A stretch of 64,000 nucleotides of DNA from Tomocerus qinae (Eukaryota; Arthropoda; Collembola; Entomobryomorpha; Tomoceridae), in NCBI GenBank assembly GCA_020055645.1, contig CM034548.1, positions 35,824,201-35,888,200 on the forward strand. The letters run 5' to 3'. Made by a program: the position numbers and the translations under genes. The notes beneath the pieces were generated by a model, which was given only the letters and a program-made list of their open reading frames with translations, was not told the origin of the DNA and did no database searches. Below are positions 1-44,400 of the stretch, piece by piece. The stretch's first letter is position 1, and the number at the start of each line of letters is the position of its first letter.

Positions 1-3000
1 CGAGTGTAGATAGGATCCATTGTACAATTGTGTAGGTATCTCATCTTCATCGTAATTGTTAGCGATGTTCTGTTATGTGATTTCGGTTCAGTTAACTTGG
101 ATTGACTTGGTTTTATATGTAAGTAAGAGAATTACTAGTATATGTAGTAGAGGACTATATACACTTGGGTGATGATGATCATCATGAGTTTATTGTATGA
201 ATTGGCAGCTAGTTTCCTAACCCTAGAATAGGACGAAGAAAGGGAGATTAAATAGCAGAGTCGTCGTGGAGAACAACAGTCTGTCTAAGGGATTGAAGAC
301 TCTCCTTTCTGGAAGATATTTGGTATAGTGTTTGTGTGTTTATCGGGGAAGTCTACCTCCGGTCTGTTCTAGTTAGTATAGAGAGAATCGGAGAAGGAAG
401 GAAGGTAGAAGGAGGGCGAGAGAGTCGACCAAGTGGTCGATTCCAAGGAGTAAGGGAGTCAAGTGCCAAGTCAACTCATAATAGTCGTAGACTGAGACTC
501 CCTGGCATTATTACGTGTTTGCTATTCATCTCTCCACAGAATATATTCATCTCTCCATGAATGAATATGGGAATGCAGGAATACAAAAGTATGTAGGTGG
601 GTAGGTATGTAGGTAGACTAGATACCCCATAATATCCCCAAATGAGGGTACTCTGCTGTGCGCACTCCGTCTCTTGCATATAAATAATAATGATCTCAAG
701 ATTCTCAAGTGGTATAGTATTTATAGAAATGTGAATAGGGAAGTCGTTGAGAACAGGTCTCCTCGAGAATACGACGCGTCTTATCCTAGAAAGTCCTTAA
801 ATTAAGAATTCAGGAGAGAATAATTAAGAAATAAGAGTCCGTTCGAGAAAAGAATGAAATTGGGCCTATAACTGAGGGAGGATATGTGTTTTGTGTCTGT
901 CTCATCTGTGTATAATAGATAGATAGGTAGGTAGCTTTCTTTGAATGAGCAGTATGTATATTTATGTATATTATTATGAGATAGAGGGTGATGATGGTAG
1001 GAAGTGGGTATGTGTGGCATAGCAGAGATAATAGTGAATGATGCAACAGAGCAAAGACAAATCGTGTTAGGTATAGTAGTAGTGTGCCACAAGAGTACGG
1101 AATGGTAAAAGGTAAGAAGAAAGCAAGGGAAAGTGAACCAAGTTCAAACCATCACTTTCTCCTCACTCACTCTACTCACACAATCAGTGGAATGTGGGAG
1201 CAAGGGACTTCTGGATGGAAGGAATTGTGAGAATTGCATTGAATTTTCTTCTAATTCATGTGGAATGGCCTGGAATGAAGTAAAGCGAGAATTCTCTTCG
1301 GAAACACCGCGCCGACATATACTAGAACAGTCCAACTACAACACTCACTACTCCTGTCTCCTAATCCTATCCTCACCAACCAAAACTAAAACTCCAGAAC
1401 AGAAAGTGACGCTCTGTCCAGGCATCATGCACAAGAAGTGTAAGTACTACTAGCCAAACTCCCCTGGACCTTCTTCTTCTGTTCCTCCGTCCTGGTTGGC
1501 TGGTGGGGTGGGGACGACAATCTGCTCCTACTTTCTCTCCTCCACGAAAACTTTCTCCGGAGAAAGGTGAGACTGTCCTCAAGTCTCTGTGGGACTTGTT
1601 GGTCTATGCTAATAAGAAACTGGACAGGGCATGGAGAAATGAAGAGTTGGACGATCTGCATCCAGTTACATTCCTCCATCGATGCTCGTGGTTCGTAGTT
1701 GTTCAAGACTAGGCCATAGAAGGAGAGATAATAATATTATTAGAGTGTGTGTGTTTACCAGGAGAGAATCGTGACCTGCTATGCATCGCAGTTGAGTAAT
1801 AGTAATGGTAGTGGTACATAGAAGTAAGCATCTGCGAGATAAATAGCATAGCTAGTGCCAATGCTTCTGCTGAATGTAAGTAGGATGGGTGGCGGCGGGC
1901 GGGCGGGTGGCGGCTGTAGTGGGTCGGTGCATCCCTTCTCCACTCTCAGTCACTGTTCAAGACTGTTCAATGATGGGCTGGGCGGCGACTCATAATGGTT
2001 CTGACTCTGTCCGCAGGAATAAGCAATTGTAGTAAGATACGTACTAGCAGGAACACGGACCGTAGACATACCTCTAGTCACTTGGGTTAGGTTCTTTTAT
2101 AACATCTAACATGACATTACATAACATTCTACACAACAACCTACCTATCTATAATACCTACTCCTATTATCTTCAACTACTACTTTTATATATATATATA
2201 TTTATGTCTATATAAACTACTTTTCAACACACAACTACTACTGCCTATGATAAGTAATAATAATAATATCTGCCCGTTTAGCAATTTCTACAAACGGGGC
2301 TGTATGTTCTTCTGTACCTGTTCTTCTTAAGAAGTAATCTTTTTTCCATCATTTCCAGGATTTAGTTGCACTGCCTTATCTACTTTTTTCAACAACATCA
2401 AGCAAGAGGATGCTTTTATGTCTCAGATGCTACTAGCAATCATACTAGTTTTTACATCGCATTTAAAATCTATTAGTAGAACGTTCAGAGGACGGGAAGT
2501 GTTTTATCTGCGAATGTTGACACTGACTAATCTAATATAAGGGATCTAATCAGTAATCAGCAAAAGTTAAAACGTCGGCTACGTAATCGGAGTATATTTA
2601 GGGGATTGTCGGATGTCTTACTTCTCTCTGCCTGTCAAACGTTCTTCGTATCTAATCCGCCAATGCCTTACGTTATTAGTTTAACTTACCTTATTTGTAC
2701 ATACATACATTCAAATGCAGTTATATCTATAGTTTACATCCTCAAATTCTGAGATACCTAAATCTCTTAGTGCGAAAGAGTCTTTAACTGTGCAGATGTG
2801 AATTTGGTTGAGACAGTTCGTCCATGTAAAGCATTGGAGATATAAACTGGTCGGCTTCTCTGCTTGGTCAGGTCTGCTTACTTTACCTATTGCCATTCTG
2901 TTGTTGTTTGACAATGAGTATTACCTTCCCTTGAATGTGCAGCAGAGGCAAATCGGTAGAAGAATCCTAATACCTATAGTATAAACGTCTATATATAGGT

Positions 3001-6000
3001 ATATATAGGATGTGTACATAGCACAAGACTAGTCTCTTTGCATGCAGTAAGTAAGTATTACGTAACTCTACAAAGTTTCTAACACCCCCGTCCTTTATAC
3101 AATACAGTTGTACTACACTATATAAGAAAGAGCTGAATTGCTTTTCTGGAGAACTGACAGAAAAGAACACAGCCGAGCGAGAGATTGCATAGCTATAGCG
3201 CAACTGAATTTACTTTACCCAAAATCTTATATATCTATTTACTCCAGAATGAACTAGAAGAAGAATGAAGACAGAAAGAGACTCCTATATAAGTAACGCT
3301 CTATGGGAAAAATAAAAGCTCCCATCACCTAACCTAAGGCTAAAGTAAAAGATTCTTCACAGAGACGATTGAGTTTACAGTCAGATTACATACAAGACAA
3401 GATACATATTATATACTTATATCATTATAGCTCCGTTTACATCATCTACTACTTATTACTTTTAGATGAGACTCTTAGGCTGAGATAGATAGAACTAATA
3501 TGCTTATATAGGGAGATAGAAGGCTGGCTGGCTCATCTGCAGCGTCTTCAGCGTGTGACTCTAAGCTATGTACAATGCACTTATATACATATATATTATT
3601 GCATAGACCTAATAACATTGTAGCCACATAGAACTAACATATTATCAGCTAAGGTATGTACCTACGTATACGCAGTGTATGTTTATACCCGCAAACACAG
3701 AGTGAGTAGTAGGTAGGTAGTGCACAGTTTTGTTTGTGCGAGGAGGTTATATGCATTTATACACTCCAAGGATGTCAATTGAAATTTGACTAATATAAAT
3801 GTAGATCATAATGTTTTCATTATTGTTTTACATTTAGTCAGATTCAATTTATTTACAGTGTCCTCCTACAACATATTAAAGGTGTATACTTAATCTCCTC
3901 CTTCCTCTGCCTGGATCTTGGTAGGTATGCTTAAAGACATAATGTACATCATTAAGATCATTATAATGATTATAAAAGACTACTACTGAAGTTATGCTAT
4001 GCTAATGTTCCTACAAATTGAAAGCGAAAGAAAGGGTTTAGTGCTCCACATTACAAAGTTAGGGGAGAATTGATACGGATATTGTTATTAGTGCTAAACC
4101 AAGTAAGTCCTAGTGCACAACAACTCCTCTAGTATAGACTATAATAATAATATCAGTAAATGTTATAGAGATTTGACATGTACTACTTACTGCACTAAGT
4201 AAGTGCACACTACACAGATACTGTACATGGAAAACAAACGCCACTCAACACACTTGACAGTGTCTAAAGCATACAATGCCACTCGACCCTTTCTATACCA
4301 GGCATTTAGTAGTGTCTCTGTAATTTGTTATAAAGATCCTCTTCCGTTTAACCCGTTTGGTTCACAATAATACAATACAGACATTCACTCCCCTGCATTC
4401 GCCAAGTACACTGCTCCTTGCAATTCTACACCTTATTTACATACTCGTGCTAAACTATTATTTCTGTTTTCTTCTCTTTGACAATGAAAGTCATGTATAA
4501 GTAGCAGCAGTGTGGCCACTTCCATCATGGTCACATTTACAATTGGGGTCAAATGGGTCTTCACTCTATCAGAATTGGGTCAAATCGCCAGCAGTGTCTT
4601 TTACAACTAATGCTCTCTCTCTCTATACCAATGAGATTCTCTTACACCAATTAATTGTGGTCCTCCTCTGTCCAGTCCTCGCTAAGTCCTTTATATCAAA
4701 TTCTCTGGGTGGGTCTTAATCATATTTTAACCCAGGGATGGAAAATGTTAAAATAAAATGACATTATATGATGACACTATTAATACAACAAAAAATTAAG
4801 TAAACACTTTGTCAATGGTCAATTTTTAATGTGTCTATACAAATTGAACAATATTTTTCAGCCAATGGGGTATTTGTCTCATTTCAACTTTAGATATTTT
4901 GAAATTTACCATTTAGGTTTAAAACTATGAAAATTGGCACTAAATGTAATTTGTAATTAGGAAATTACCTGTTTTGACCCGAATGCCAACTTGGGTCCCT
5001 GGTCCTTCAGTTTAGAATTAGTAGTACTATATATCTTTTTGATTCTTATTTCACTGTGTATATTCTACAAAGAAGGACAGTATAAACTAACATTGCAGTT
5101 TACATTGGGAGATGGAATAATAAATGAACAGTTTCTAATACTTTTACATATACCACAAGTCTCAGGCAACATAGCGTGGATTTAGTAGGGAACTAGACAC
5201 AGAGAGTACATTAACATAGGCAACTGTACTTAACTACTCCAAGTATAACTCGACTCATAAAATATATAGACACTACTAACTATCGCAAAATATCACAATG
5301 CATTGCTCCAATATACGAGGACTCTACTCCAGCAGCAGCAGTAAGTACATATTGCATTTATACAGTTCCAACAACTTCCAAGCTGCCAGAGAGAGAGATC
5401 GGTTTATACTATTTTCATATAGTCGTTTCTACTTACTTCACTCACTAGTGTACTTTACCTACTTCTTGTTAAGTTGTTACTACTTTTACTACCTATATGT
5501 ATAATGCAGTTGTGCAAATGGAAAATTCAAAGAGCATTTCGCATTATCTCTGCCAAATAAGAGTAGACTGCTCTATATAAGTATATATGTATACTCAGCC
5601 ATATAGCATTACAGCACTCGTTGTCCTTTCCCCATAAACATACTTCACTCACATTCGAGCACTTCAACTATACCATTCGCAAAATATTTCTATACATTTT
5701 CCTAGTACTCACACTCACATGCATTATGGTAACATTATTACTGTAAATCTAATTTATTTATTAAGTTAACTATTCAATAGACACCCTAAACGCATATATG
5801 TACACCAGAATCTCTCTAAATGACTTCGTTTATGACTACGGCTCTCATATTTGAATATACTACCAACTACTACTAACAATAACTATTTTATTCACTTCAT
5901 TCATCCCTACATTCACACTTACACACACTTCCCAAATGAAGTATATGCGCCACACTAACTAAACTTCAATGATTAGTGACCATTGTTCAGTCTCTAGAGA

Positions 6001-9000
6001 GGTTTTACTTCAGAAATATAAACTAAAACTATATATTTATTGCTACTGTGCTAGTTAAACATAATTGCGTATTTACTAACTACCATTTAAGACTATAGCA
6101 TTTATTAAAAAGTAAATATTGTCAAAAATAGTGCCACATTTTCTAATATTCAGATAAATTTAAAGCCGTTATAAGGTTCAAATTTATTGAAATAATCCCA
6201 CTATCCACATTTCGATTGATTTCATTTAATAAAGCTTAAAGTATCACCTATTTGCATTGAAATTATAATCCATATATTTATTATAAAGACTATAATAATG
6301 CATGAAAAATATCCTGAGTGCTAAAGCAAGTTTGTTTCAATAGCCAAAATTAATACGTATATAGACTTTCATGAATATATGCACTAATTAAGCTCACTCA
6401 GTATTGTAAGTATTAAGCAAAAGTTCTAAAACGGAGAACATGTATTTTGAACCACAATGCATATGAATATAGTCATTTACACTTACATACACTGTGTTTC
6501 TATAGGACATAAGGAGTATTCTTTGGTGCATAGTACAATTACAAGTTGGCGAAATTTTCCTAGAGCATAAATAACAGGGGACACGACAAAGGTAAAAGGT
6601 ACTCTTATGGTTATTGCCCAATTAAATGAAAAGTTTTTATGTTTTGGAGCAATGTTTACAACAAGAAAGGAAATTTTGATAAATAAACAATGAAAATAAG
6701 TCTTTATAAAATCCATAGTGCAGTGTATTCCATATGGGAAGTTTGCACCAGCACGGATGAGTTTATCCATGCAGTTATTAAGATAAGCCATGCGATACCT
6801 TGAGGACTGAGTTTCAGCAAAGCATTCCAATCGTATGTAGTTTTAGAACTAAATATGCGGATTGGTTTGTATAGGAGTTATAATAAGGAGCTAAACCAAG
6901 CATATATATCACATTTCATGGGTTTCCTCAACTCTCTTTTGAGTCAGTAGCATAATAAATGACAGGATCACATTGAAAAGTTTGTGCATGTAGAAATAGT
7001 TGAAAAAATGTAGTTGGTTACACAAAAGATAATAGATATATTGTACTCATTTTACATAATGTTCTCCAATTGCATCCACAATGCATGTACTTATTTATTA
7101 TGTTTATGCAGAATAGAAGGTCTTTACTAACATGAACTGTCTGTCTGCGTCCTTATGTAATTGTTTGTGTGTGTTATGTACTTAGCATACGTATGTAGCA
7201 TGGTTATTGCTCGTATAATGTACACTACTACTACATATTGTTTAAAAAAGTACTTAACAAGCACATTGTATATTTGATTTGTCTATGCAAACTATAATAT
7301 TGAGTAGCAGAGCTATTTAGCAGCTTTTGACAAACTCATCCTTGTGTTAAAAGTTTGTAGAGACAAATGATTGTAGTGCACTTGATAGCATTGTCATTTA
7401 CTTACTACACGATCACTTGTACAATTCTGCATGTACTACTACAAGTATGTAAAAATGATGGTAGTAGTAGTTAGTAGTAAGTCAAGTCATACGAGATAAC
7501 TACTTAGCTAACTAGTAGCTACATAGTAAGTAGTATGTCTTGTATGGATGGGCATTATAATAATAATATTGGTGTATGCAGTGTAGTAAGTTTGTAGTAT
7601 GTAGTAGTATGTAGTAGTATAAGTAAATAAGAGTGTTGCATGGGCTGACTTATTGTGAGTGGCGATTGGACCGTCGTCTTACTTAAGTGTGCAGTTTTGT
7701 GTGTAAATCTTCCGAGCGAGAGAGAATTGAGTATGACTGTTTAATGTTGAGTCTCCGTGTGTTTGGCTGAGTTCTTTATTTGCATTTGTATCTTGCAATG
7801 TGTTCGACATGATCGTCATGGAAGTGGGATTTTTAGCAGTATACCTTAAGAAGAACAACAATAATAATAGCTAGTTTGCCTTGCCTTCTTTTCCTGACGA
7901 CGACGAGGCAAGTTGACTGATTGTGTTTTAATTCCAAGTGGTTTGTGGACTTGGCCAGAGTCCTCCTAGCATTGTTTTCCTTCCCCATCGGGCAGGCTCT
8001 GGCTTCACCGACAAGGAAACCATAGTATACAGACAAAATAGCGATGGTATAATATGGTGTGAGTGAGTATTTGTGTGTGTGGAGGAAAAGGAGGGAGGCA
8101 GGCAGGAGAGCTAAAGCAAAGAGCCAGCCAGCCAGACCACAATAAGTTATAAGCCAATTGGTTTTGCTCCTCTGCTAGGTAGGTATTATAGATAGAAGAC
8201 GAAACTCGGCTACCTCACACAGAGCCAACAGACTCTGGCAGGAGCTCCTTGAAAACTCCGACAACACCTTCATTGTCAATTAGGACAGTTTTCATTGACA
8301 TGAGCGAGGGCGACTTGTGCAACTGGAGAATTGTCTATGCCATCATCAACATACATCTCCTCGCGTTGTCGACAACTGCCACCTATATTATTGTCGTCGA
8401 CAAAAGTCCCTCCTCGTCAATCTCTTCGGAATAAACATTAGACGACGACGAGGATGGTGACTGTTTTACTCGAGCCGTCGTTGTATTTCGACTAAGTTAA
8501 AAAGTATCTCTCTGCTTCGACTAGCTCTGTTCTGTCTGATTCTTTTGGCACATGCTTATAACCAGAGGAACGTCCAGAAGATACAGGGCAGGACAGTACA
8601 TCGTACAGCCACAGTCTCTCGTTTACTACAGCAGCAGTCGATACATACTTACATTTCCTGCTCGAGCCAATGCTAAAAAGGACACAATTCTAACGAAAAC
8701 TATCTGTCTGTATTGTACACTCGAGAAATACACTTCACACTGGATCCTGCTTTCCTTATTTTACTAAATATAATCAATTGGCATTGGTACATTTACACGA
8801 TATTATAATTATTACTATGATACCAATAACAAATACAGTCCTCAGTTCCACAAGTGCACAGCCATTATAATCTACAACAGATAAAACAAAAAGATAAAAT
8901 GTACACATTTTAATACGTGTTATTATTGTAATATTACCACAACGAGTGTGAATACAGAAAACACTCTCGATTTAAATAATATAAACACTTAGCACAGTGA

Positions 9001-9696
9001 GCCAAAAACAAAAAAGTATTATTTTACATTGACAAAACGATAACAAATATTCTGAAGGCGAAAATAATAATATTAACATTGTTACAGCTGAGCGTTGGGT
9101 GACTAGATACTTTTATCCCAGGGTTGGGTTAATTTTTTAGTGGCATTCTTCATAATGGACCGTACATTCTAAATATTGATAACAGTTTTATGTTGATCGT
9201 AGTTCACAGCTGAAAAATATAATAATAAATAGGATTGTGGTTGAGAAAGACATTACCAAGATCATGTTTTGTGACACCAACCACTGAACAGAAAAAAGCA
9301 ATTTACCAGAAGTGAGTTGAATTTCCCAGAAGTAAATGTCCATCAAAAAGAATACTTGGTCACTGTCGAATTAATTTTTTTATCATCTGACGCGGAAGAA
9401 GAAAAACGTGGCGATGTTCAACTGGAGCACTGGCACCTTTTTTCTTGTCTCCAGTGCACAAACTATAAAATTCACCCTGTCGACCTAACATTCTTGTCCA
9501 GTGTCCAATGCCTTCCTAAGCTGTCTAACTGAACAGGACTCGATCTCCAGCAGGCTCTGGTGACATCTCGTCCAGTGACATCAAATCAGGGTTAAATACC
9601 CGAGAAGATAATTTCTGTTGCATTCGCGTCTGATCTTCCGGTCATTTGGACAAATAACCTCCTGCTCAGTTCTTTCATCTGACAAGAAACGAGACC
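1..9696. other. Upstream region of GRK2, no gene recognised
   Basis: There is no exon that I can match to a known family. The longest open frames are around 60-115 codons and look like chance. Relatively GC- and CpG-richer stretches lie at 1140-1720, 7680-8720 and 9390-9700. The last is probably the GRK2 5' UTR and promoter area because it abuts the start codon. No TATA box or initiator can be assigned. The remainder is AT-rich with GTA/TAC microsatellites. Confidence 0.6.
7444..7630. repeat. GTA/GTAGTAT-rich degenerate microsatellite
   Basis: Imperfect AGT, GTAGTAGTAT and TAAGTAG repeats; several clusters, the cleanest at 7594-7621. Confidence 0.7.
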
Positions 9697-39214
<29,518 letters not shown>

Positions 39215-39358
39215 TGGAAATGCAAAGTAGACAATCGTGTGGTGGCGAATGGAAGTGTATGAGTGACTGACGCTCGCTAATCTCTCCCACTCTTTTCCCG
39301 GCGATTCTTTGTCCTTCTTCTTATTCTCTCCGGATATTATATCTACAAAATGCTGCAG

Positions 39359-39421
39359 AAAGATTTCTTACGTAGTGTGATGCAATACAACTCCAAGGAC
39401 GAAGGTCACAGGTTGGCCTGA
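39359..39421 (+). CDS. Possible alternative last exon of GRK2
   Basis: After the internal donor ATG|GTAAAT at 39188, a 171-bp segment with a clear pyrimidine tract (about 39308-39340) ends at gctgcag|AAA. The frame continues from the upstream ATG codon through 20 codons (KDFLRSVMQYNSKDEG…) to TGA at 39419-39421. This would replace the last 8 residues of the main form and give 703 residues. It is not known from the family as I recall it. The read-through form resembles vertebrate tails, so both could be real. Confidence 0.35.
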   Translation, partial: KDFLRSVMQYNSKDEGHRLA

Positions 39422-39663
39422 CCCCATCTCTTGTCCGACCTTCCCCCCTGCTCTTCACAACAGTTCAGTTCAGAAGATCCCCCCTCCCTCCCCCAATTAC
39501 GCATTCGTAACTCGTGACGTATTTCGTAACGCAACAATTGTACATCTCCTGCTAGTGTCTGGAAGGAATTCAGAGCAAGACGAAACATAGCCCATTTGAA
39601 AATGTGAATTGAATTCAATGGCTTTAATTATTTCTGAATATTCTGTTCCTCTTCACGTTCTCT

Positions 39664-39688
39664 TGTTATTATTGTTGTTGTTGTTGTT
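39664..39688. repeat. (TTG)n/(TTA)n microsatellite
   Basis: TTATTATTG followed by four further TTG units, in the presumed GRK2 3' UTR. Confidence 0.8.
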
Positions 39689-40141
39689 ACATGAAGAATC
39701 TCTTGTTGAGTGCTAGTCATCATGTGCCAGTCAAGTCAACCTCTACAATCCGGAGCCATGGCTCTGTCTGTCTCTTCACTGGAAGTAAACAGGAACCAAG
39801 GACGCAGGTCAAGCAACACCAACCAAACAAACACATGACATGAAACACCAGTGTACCTTAATTACCTATCTAACACTATACTACTGTATCTCGTTCTGTC
39901 GTATCTATGTGCTGCTGGTGCACTTTATGTAATGATAAGCTTCAACTTTTGCCCAGCCACTCCGTTTTCTATTGGGCAGTCCTCTCTTGACCCATCCCTG
40001 GTGAGACCACAGAAGAAAACATCAAAAGGAACGAGACAGATTTGCTAAGGCATGCTGTCCTCTCCTCCTGATGCTCTGACGTATTTATGACATTGTATTG
40101 TATTTGATCTAGTGGCTCGTTCCATTTCTTCGTGATACTAA

Positions 40142-40147
40142 AATAAA
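40142..40147 (+). terminator. Candidate poly(A) signal AATAAA for GRK2
   Basis: This is the first canonical AATAAA I find after the GRK2 stop; it would give a 3' UTR of about 0.95 kb. Hexamers like this are common in AT-rich DNA, so the call is tentative. Confidence 0.3.
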
Positions 40148-41391
40148 TCACCTACGTGATTTATAGCTAAACTTGAGTATACATTACCCACATATTATAC
40201 GAACTGCGTGTACCTACTATACATGTCTATCTCTAACTTTTAAAAATCTACCAATGTTTACATACAACTTATTTAGAATTAGTTACTATTAAATGAATGC
40301 CGCAACGTACTCATTTACTACTAAATATTACACTCTGTATCTCTATGTCTATATGTGTAATGTATATTTGTTTCTTGTAATTACTTGTATTTCTTGAAAA
40401 TGACATCTCGGTGGAGATGTTGTTCGCCATTTTACTATCTCCAATTGTGTTAATCAACATGTCTAATGCCAACAAGGTCAAAAGCTAAAGAAGAAACTAT
40501 ATTCGCCAAAATCAAATGAGAAGGAGAACTGATGAAGCTTATTTAGTTAAGCGTTTGTATTTGTATGAAGCCAAGTGAAGCCATGTCATGTCATGCCAGA
40601 GAGAGTACAGAGCTCCAGAAACTCCGTATTGATTGATTTTTTGAGGATGATGTAGTAATTGTGAGTGATTGTTGTTGACGTGAGTGTGTGTGGTGTGTCT
40701 GGTTATTTTTATTCTCTTCTCTCTGTGCCAATAATTACATATTATAGTACATGTAGAAGGCCGGACGGGATGTCATGCCAGGGCATGATGTCATTAGAAT
40801 CGTAGACTTGACTCGACTATTTATCTGTACTGAAACTCTCTTTAACATTAGCGTCAAGCCAATTTAATTACCTCCATAACCTCCGCCGTTGAACGGACAA
40901 GACTCCGAAGAGAACAATATAATTACAATACAATCCATAAAATGTTGTACTAGGTACACTACTAACTACTATTTCATTTGCACTCACTCACACGCCAATA
41001 CCTACAGAGCTAACTCATTCATGTAGACGAAATACAATAATAAGACAGCACACCACGCTCATCTTCATGACGAAATCCGAAAACATAAACATACATACAC
41101 TACACAACTCCAATAACTAATTACTTGTGTCATTGATTCATATATCCTTCTTTCCCTCTAGCTACCAATTATTATGACCTTACCTATATCAACGACATGC
41201 ATTCAATCCATCTCTATCTATACATACTGTCTCCATTTATTTGACCTTTCTGTTTGGAAAACTGTCAGTCGTTCTTTACTTTAAATGTATAGAACTCTTT
41301 TTCATCACAGATAGCAGAGAGATGAGTAGGTAGATTGAGTTTAGTAGAAATTTCTGCGGCCCACACCGCTTCCTCTTTTATTTTCAGTTTT

Positions 41392-41422
41392 CCGTTTTTT
41401 CGTACATTTTTGTAAAAAACGG
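41392..41422. other. Short hairpin-forming inverted repeat
   Basis: CCGTTTTTT (41392-41400) pairs with AAAAAACGG (41414-41422), and inner TACA/TGTA can add base pairs across a small bulge. It is isolated, with no gene attached. Confidence 0.4.
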
Positions 41423-44400
41423 GTATATTAACTCAGAAATTAAGAGTGTTCGAAATACTTTTAGGAGTGACTGTCGATGATTGCCACAAGTTATAAATTG
41501 GTCACAGGAGAAATAATCGAAATTTCTGTAGGGTATTTGTATAGGTTTACATTCCCTCTGGAAATCAAGTAATTACAGAAGTATACACATTGCTGCCTGC
41601 ACTATGTAGAAATGATTGGAAAGTATCAAACCATACTGAAATTCCTACACGAGAAAAACACAAAGGCAATTGTAAAATAATACAAATCTCTATTCGCTAC
41701 TAGAGTAACCTCGCCTTGCTGAACGTAATAACTGTTTTTGTCTGTGAGACACGTACTTGTTTATTTGGAAACGGGTTTTGTGAATAATGCGGGTCACTAT
41801 TGAGTAGAGTAGAGTCTTTTATAATAAAGGAAGGAAGTAGAAACTATATTTTAGGATGGAACGGTAAATAATATGTGCAATGTACACAAAATACTGGAAA
41901 TTATCGACTAGAATGGAAATTTATATGTACTTACTTACATTTTACTTATTCCTTTTATACTGTTTCATTTATCATCTATATATACATGTGTATCATTTCC
42001 TTGTCGTTGTCATCCTTAAAAGCTGAAGGAAAAGGCAATTTGAACAAGAAGGGTGTGGGCCAGGCACGGAAATATTTTGCAGTTTCCTCAGATTACTCAA
42101 TTCAATTTGACTTGACCTGACCTTATATCCTGATATAATATTTCCCTTGGACAGCAGCGCAAACCTCCGACACATCAAAACCTAAATCCCTGTTTCATTT
42201 ATTTTCACTGAGTCTATTGTTTATTAGCGTACTAATGTTATTATACTAGGAAATATTATAATCAGATGATGATATAAATCTTATATTATACACATTAAAA
42301 TATGACTTCATTTGCAGTGATTATGTAAAGCTGTAAAAGTGTAGGTATTACCATTATGCCGGTTGTCTCATTGTACGCAAAATAATGCTAGTGTAGTTCA
42401 TAAAGCTCTTTATTATATACCATTGTAATGGTGAACGTTTTTAATAAAAAATGCGAAAGTCACATTGTGTAAAAATGCTATGCATTATATCCTTACTTCT
42501 CTGACTGAATTTATCCTCTAGCCACTCCTCCCCTCTTGATCAAATGTTGTGTCTATGTATAAATATTTGTGTACTAGAATTGTAGTTTCATTGTTTAAAA
42601 AGCTTTGCTCGGATATTTTCTTGAGTATTTCTCTCTACCTTTGTTTAACAGAGGATCTCCAAGTATTCCATTTTAGGAAGGGGGGCAGACATAAAGGATG
42701 TAAAAGTAGCTAGGTAGGTATAAATCTTATTTGAGACAACTTAAGTGTAAGTAATGATTTTTCTTGTCTGTAATCCTCTTCAATCCAGTCCTAATTATTG
42801 TCCTCCTAAGTAAGTGTCAACGAAAAGTGACAAAACTGTGCTGATAAAAACGAACCTGTATTAGATACTCTAGCAATTAACAAAAGTAAAACCTTAAGAA
42901 GATACGTACAATAGAAAGAAACTGTCGTATACTTGTTGCTTAAGGATTAAAGAATAATTACTATAGAATGTACAATAAGTTTCAATGTCGACGAATTTGT
43001 AATTGCTACGGTGTAATCAAGATACTCAATAGATGAAACGGGAGTGAATGCATTGTTTTATTCAGGTGATTGTGTAAGTAGTCAACCTTCCAACTAGTAG
43101 ACTAAGTAACGACTTAGCTACCAGATGCAAAAATGACGATAGACAATGATAATCACTAACTTTGGTATTCAATAGTGTCTAAGAATGTCTGTAAGTATAA
43201 ATTGACTACCTAAACAATTTTGCTCACACCACATCAGTCGACATAAAACATAATTTTGTACTACAATTACCTAGTTACTAGGTATGCACTACGTAATCTG
43301 GATTGGATTGGATGAGGTGTAGATACGTTGCTGTAATATGGTAGTTGATAAGGTCGTGTCCTAGGATTGTCAGTATTGGTGTATTTATTTATATGTATTG
43401 TATTGACTATTGACCTGACTGTTTGATTGTACGTGTAGAACTTGTACATTGAATATTGAATGTCTCCCCAGACTTTCATTTGATGAGCAGGGTCATTGTC
43501 TGTCTGTTTGTAGTGAGGAACATTTTGTTTTCTTTTCCCAAGAGTCTTCTGGTGCCCCTTTTATGTGTGTAGGACAACTAGAGCAACAGCCAAGGGGTTA
43601 ACAAATGGTTTAATTGGTTTTATAGGCGGAGTGGGGCATTAAATTGAAAGAAAAGTAAGATGCACAAGAGGATAAAATAGAATCGGACGCTCCTTTTCTA
43701 CCTTTAAAGCACAAGACTCATTTCTTTCGATTTCCATGTAATTGTGTCTTATGTAAATAAACGTGTGTACTGAATAGTCTTAAAGTACGGCATGAGATAC
43801 ACAAAAATACAAAGAGAAGAGGATCCAACCAATCCACTGCCTCCCTAGTGCCTCTACTATACCCGTTTTACTAATATTATACAAACAAAATTGCAACACA
43901 TACGATCAAACGACACTGAACACACCGATACACCTTCCCATGATAAAAAGACAGACAGACGCGAACGCGACGGTAATAGAAACTAAAACACCTAAAAATA
44001 CCACGTAACGTAATTTTAGGTATGCAATTGAACATTCAATATGTGTACAGGTAAAATTTGTAGTCAATTGAGGGGATGGCATTCCGTGAGTGACCCAATT
44101 CCCAATGTCCGTCCATCGACATCAATTGCTACTCGTTGACAACGGAGACTTTTGCTCTTTCACTCATTCTGCTTGCAACTCTGTGGAGAGTGAAGACACG
44201 TAGTAGGACTACTTACTACATCATTTATATGCAGTTTTGTGCTTTCACTCGACTTATTTCGAAAAAAATAAGATTTGTGTACATTCTAACATTAAACGTT
44301 CGGAAGCACAATTTATAAAACTCTGAACTTGACTTTGATCTGATGACAATTTGCTTTAAAATTATACTAGCATAGGTTATCTATGTACTATATTATACTA

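Noticed and set aside
1503-1712. 69-codon + strand frame (…GETVLKSLWDLLVYANKKLD…)
   Set aside because: Protein-like look but no recognised family, no clear acceptor, and overlapping open frames on the other strand.
4545-5005. Possible inverted repeat based on GGGTCAAA/TTTGACCC
   Set aside because: Only about 8 bp match, with no target duplication; not enough to call an element.
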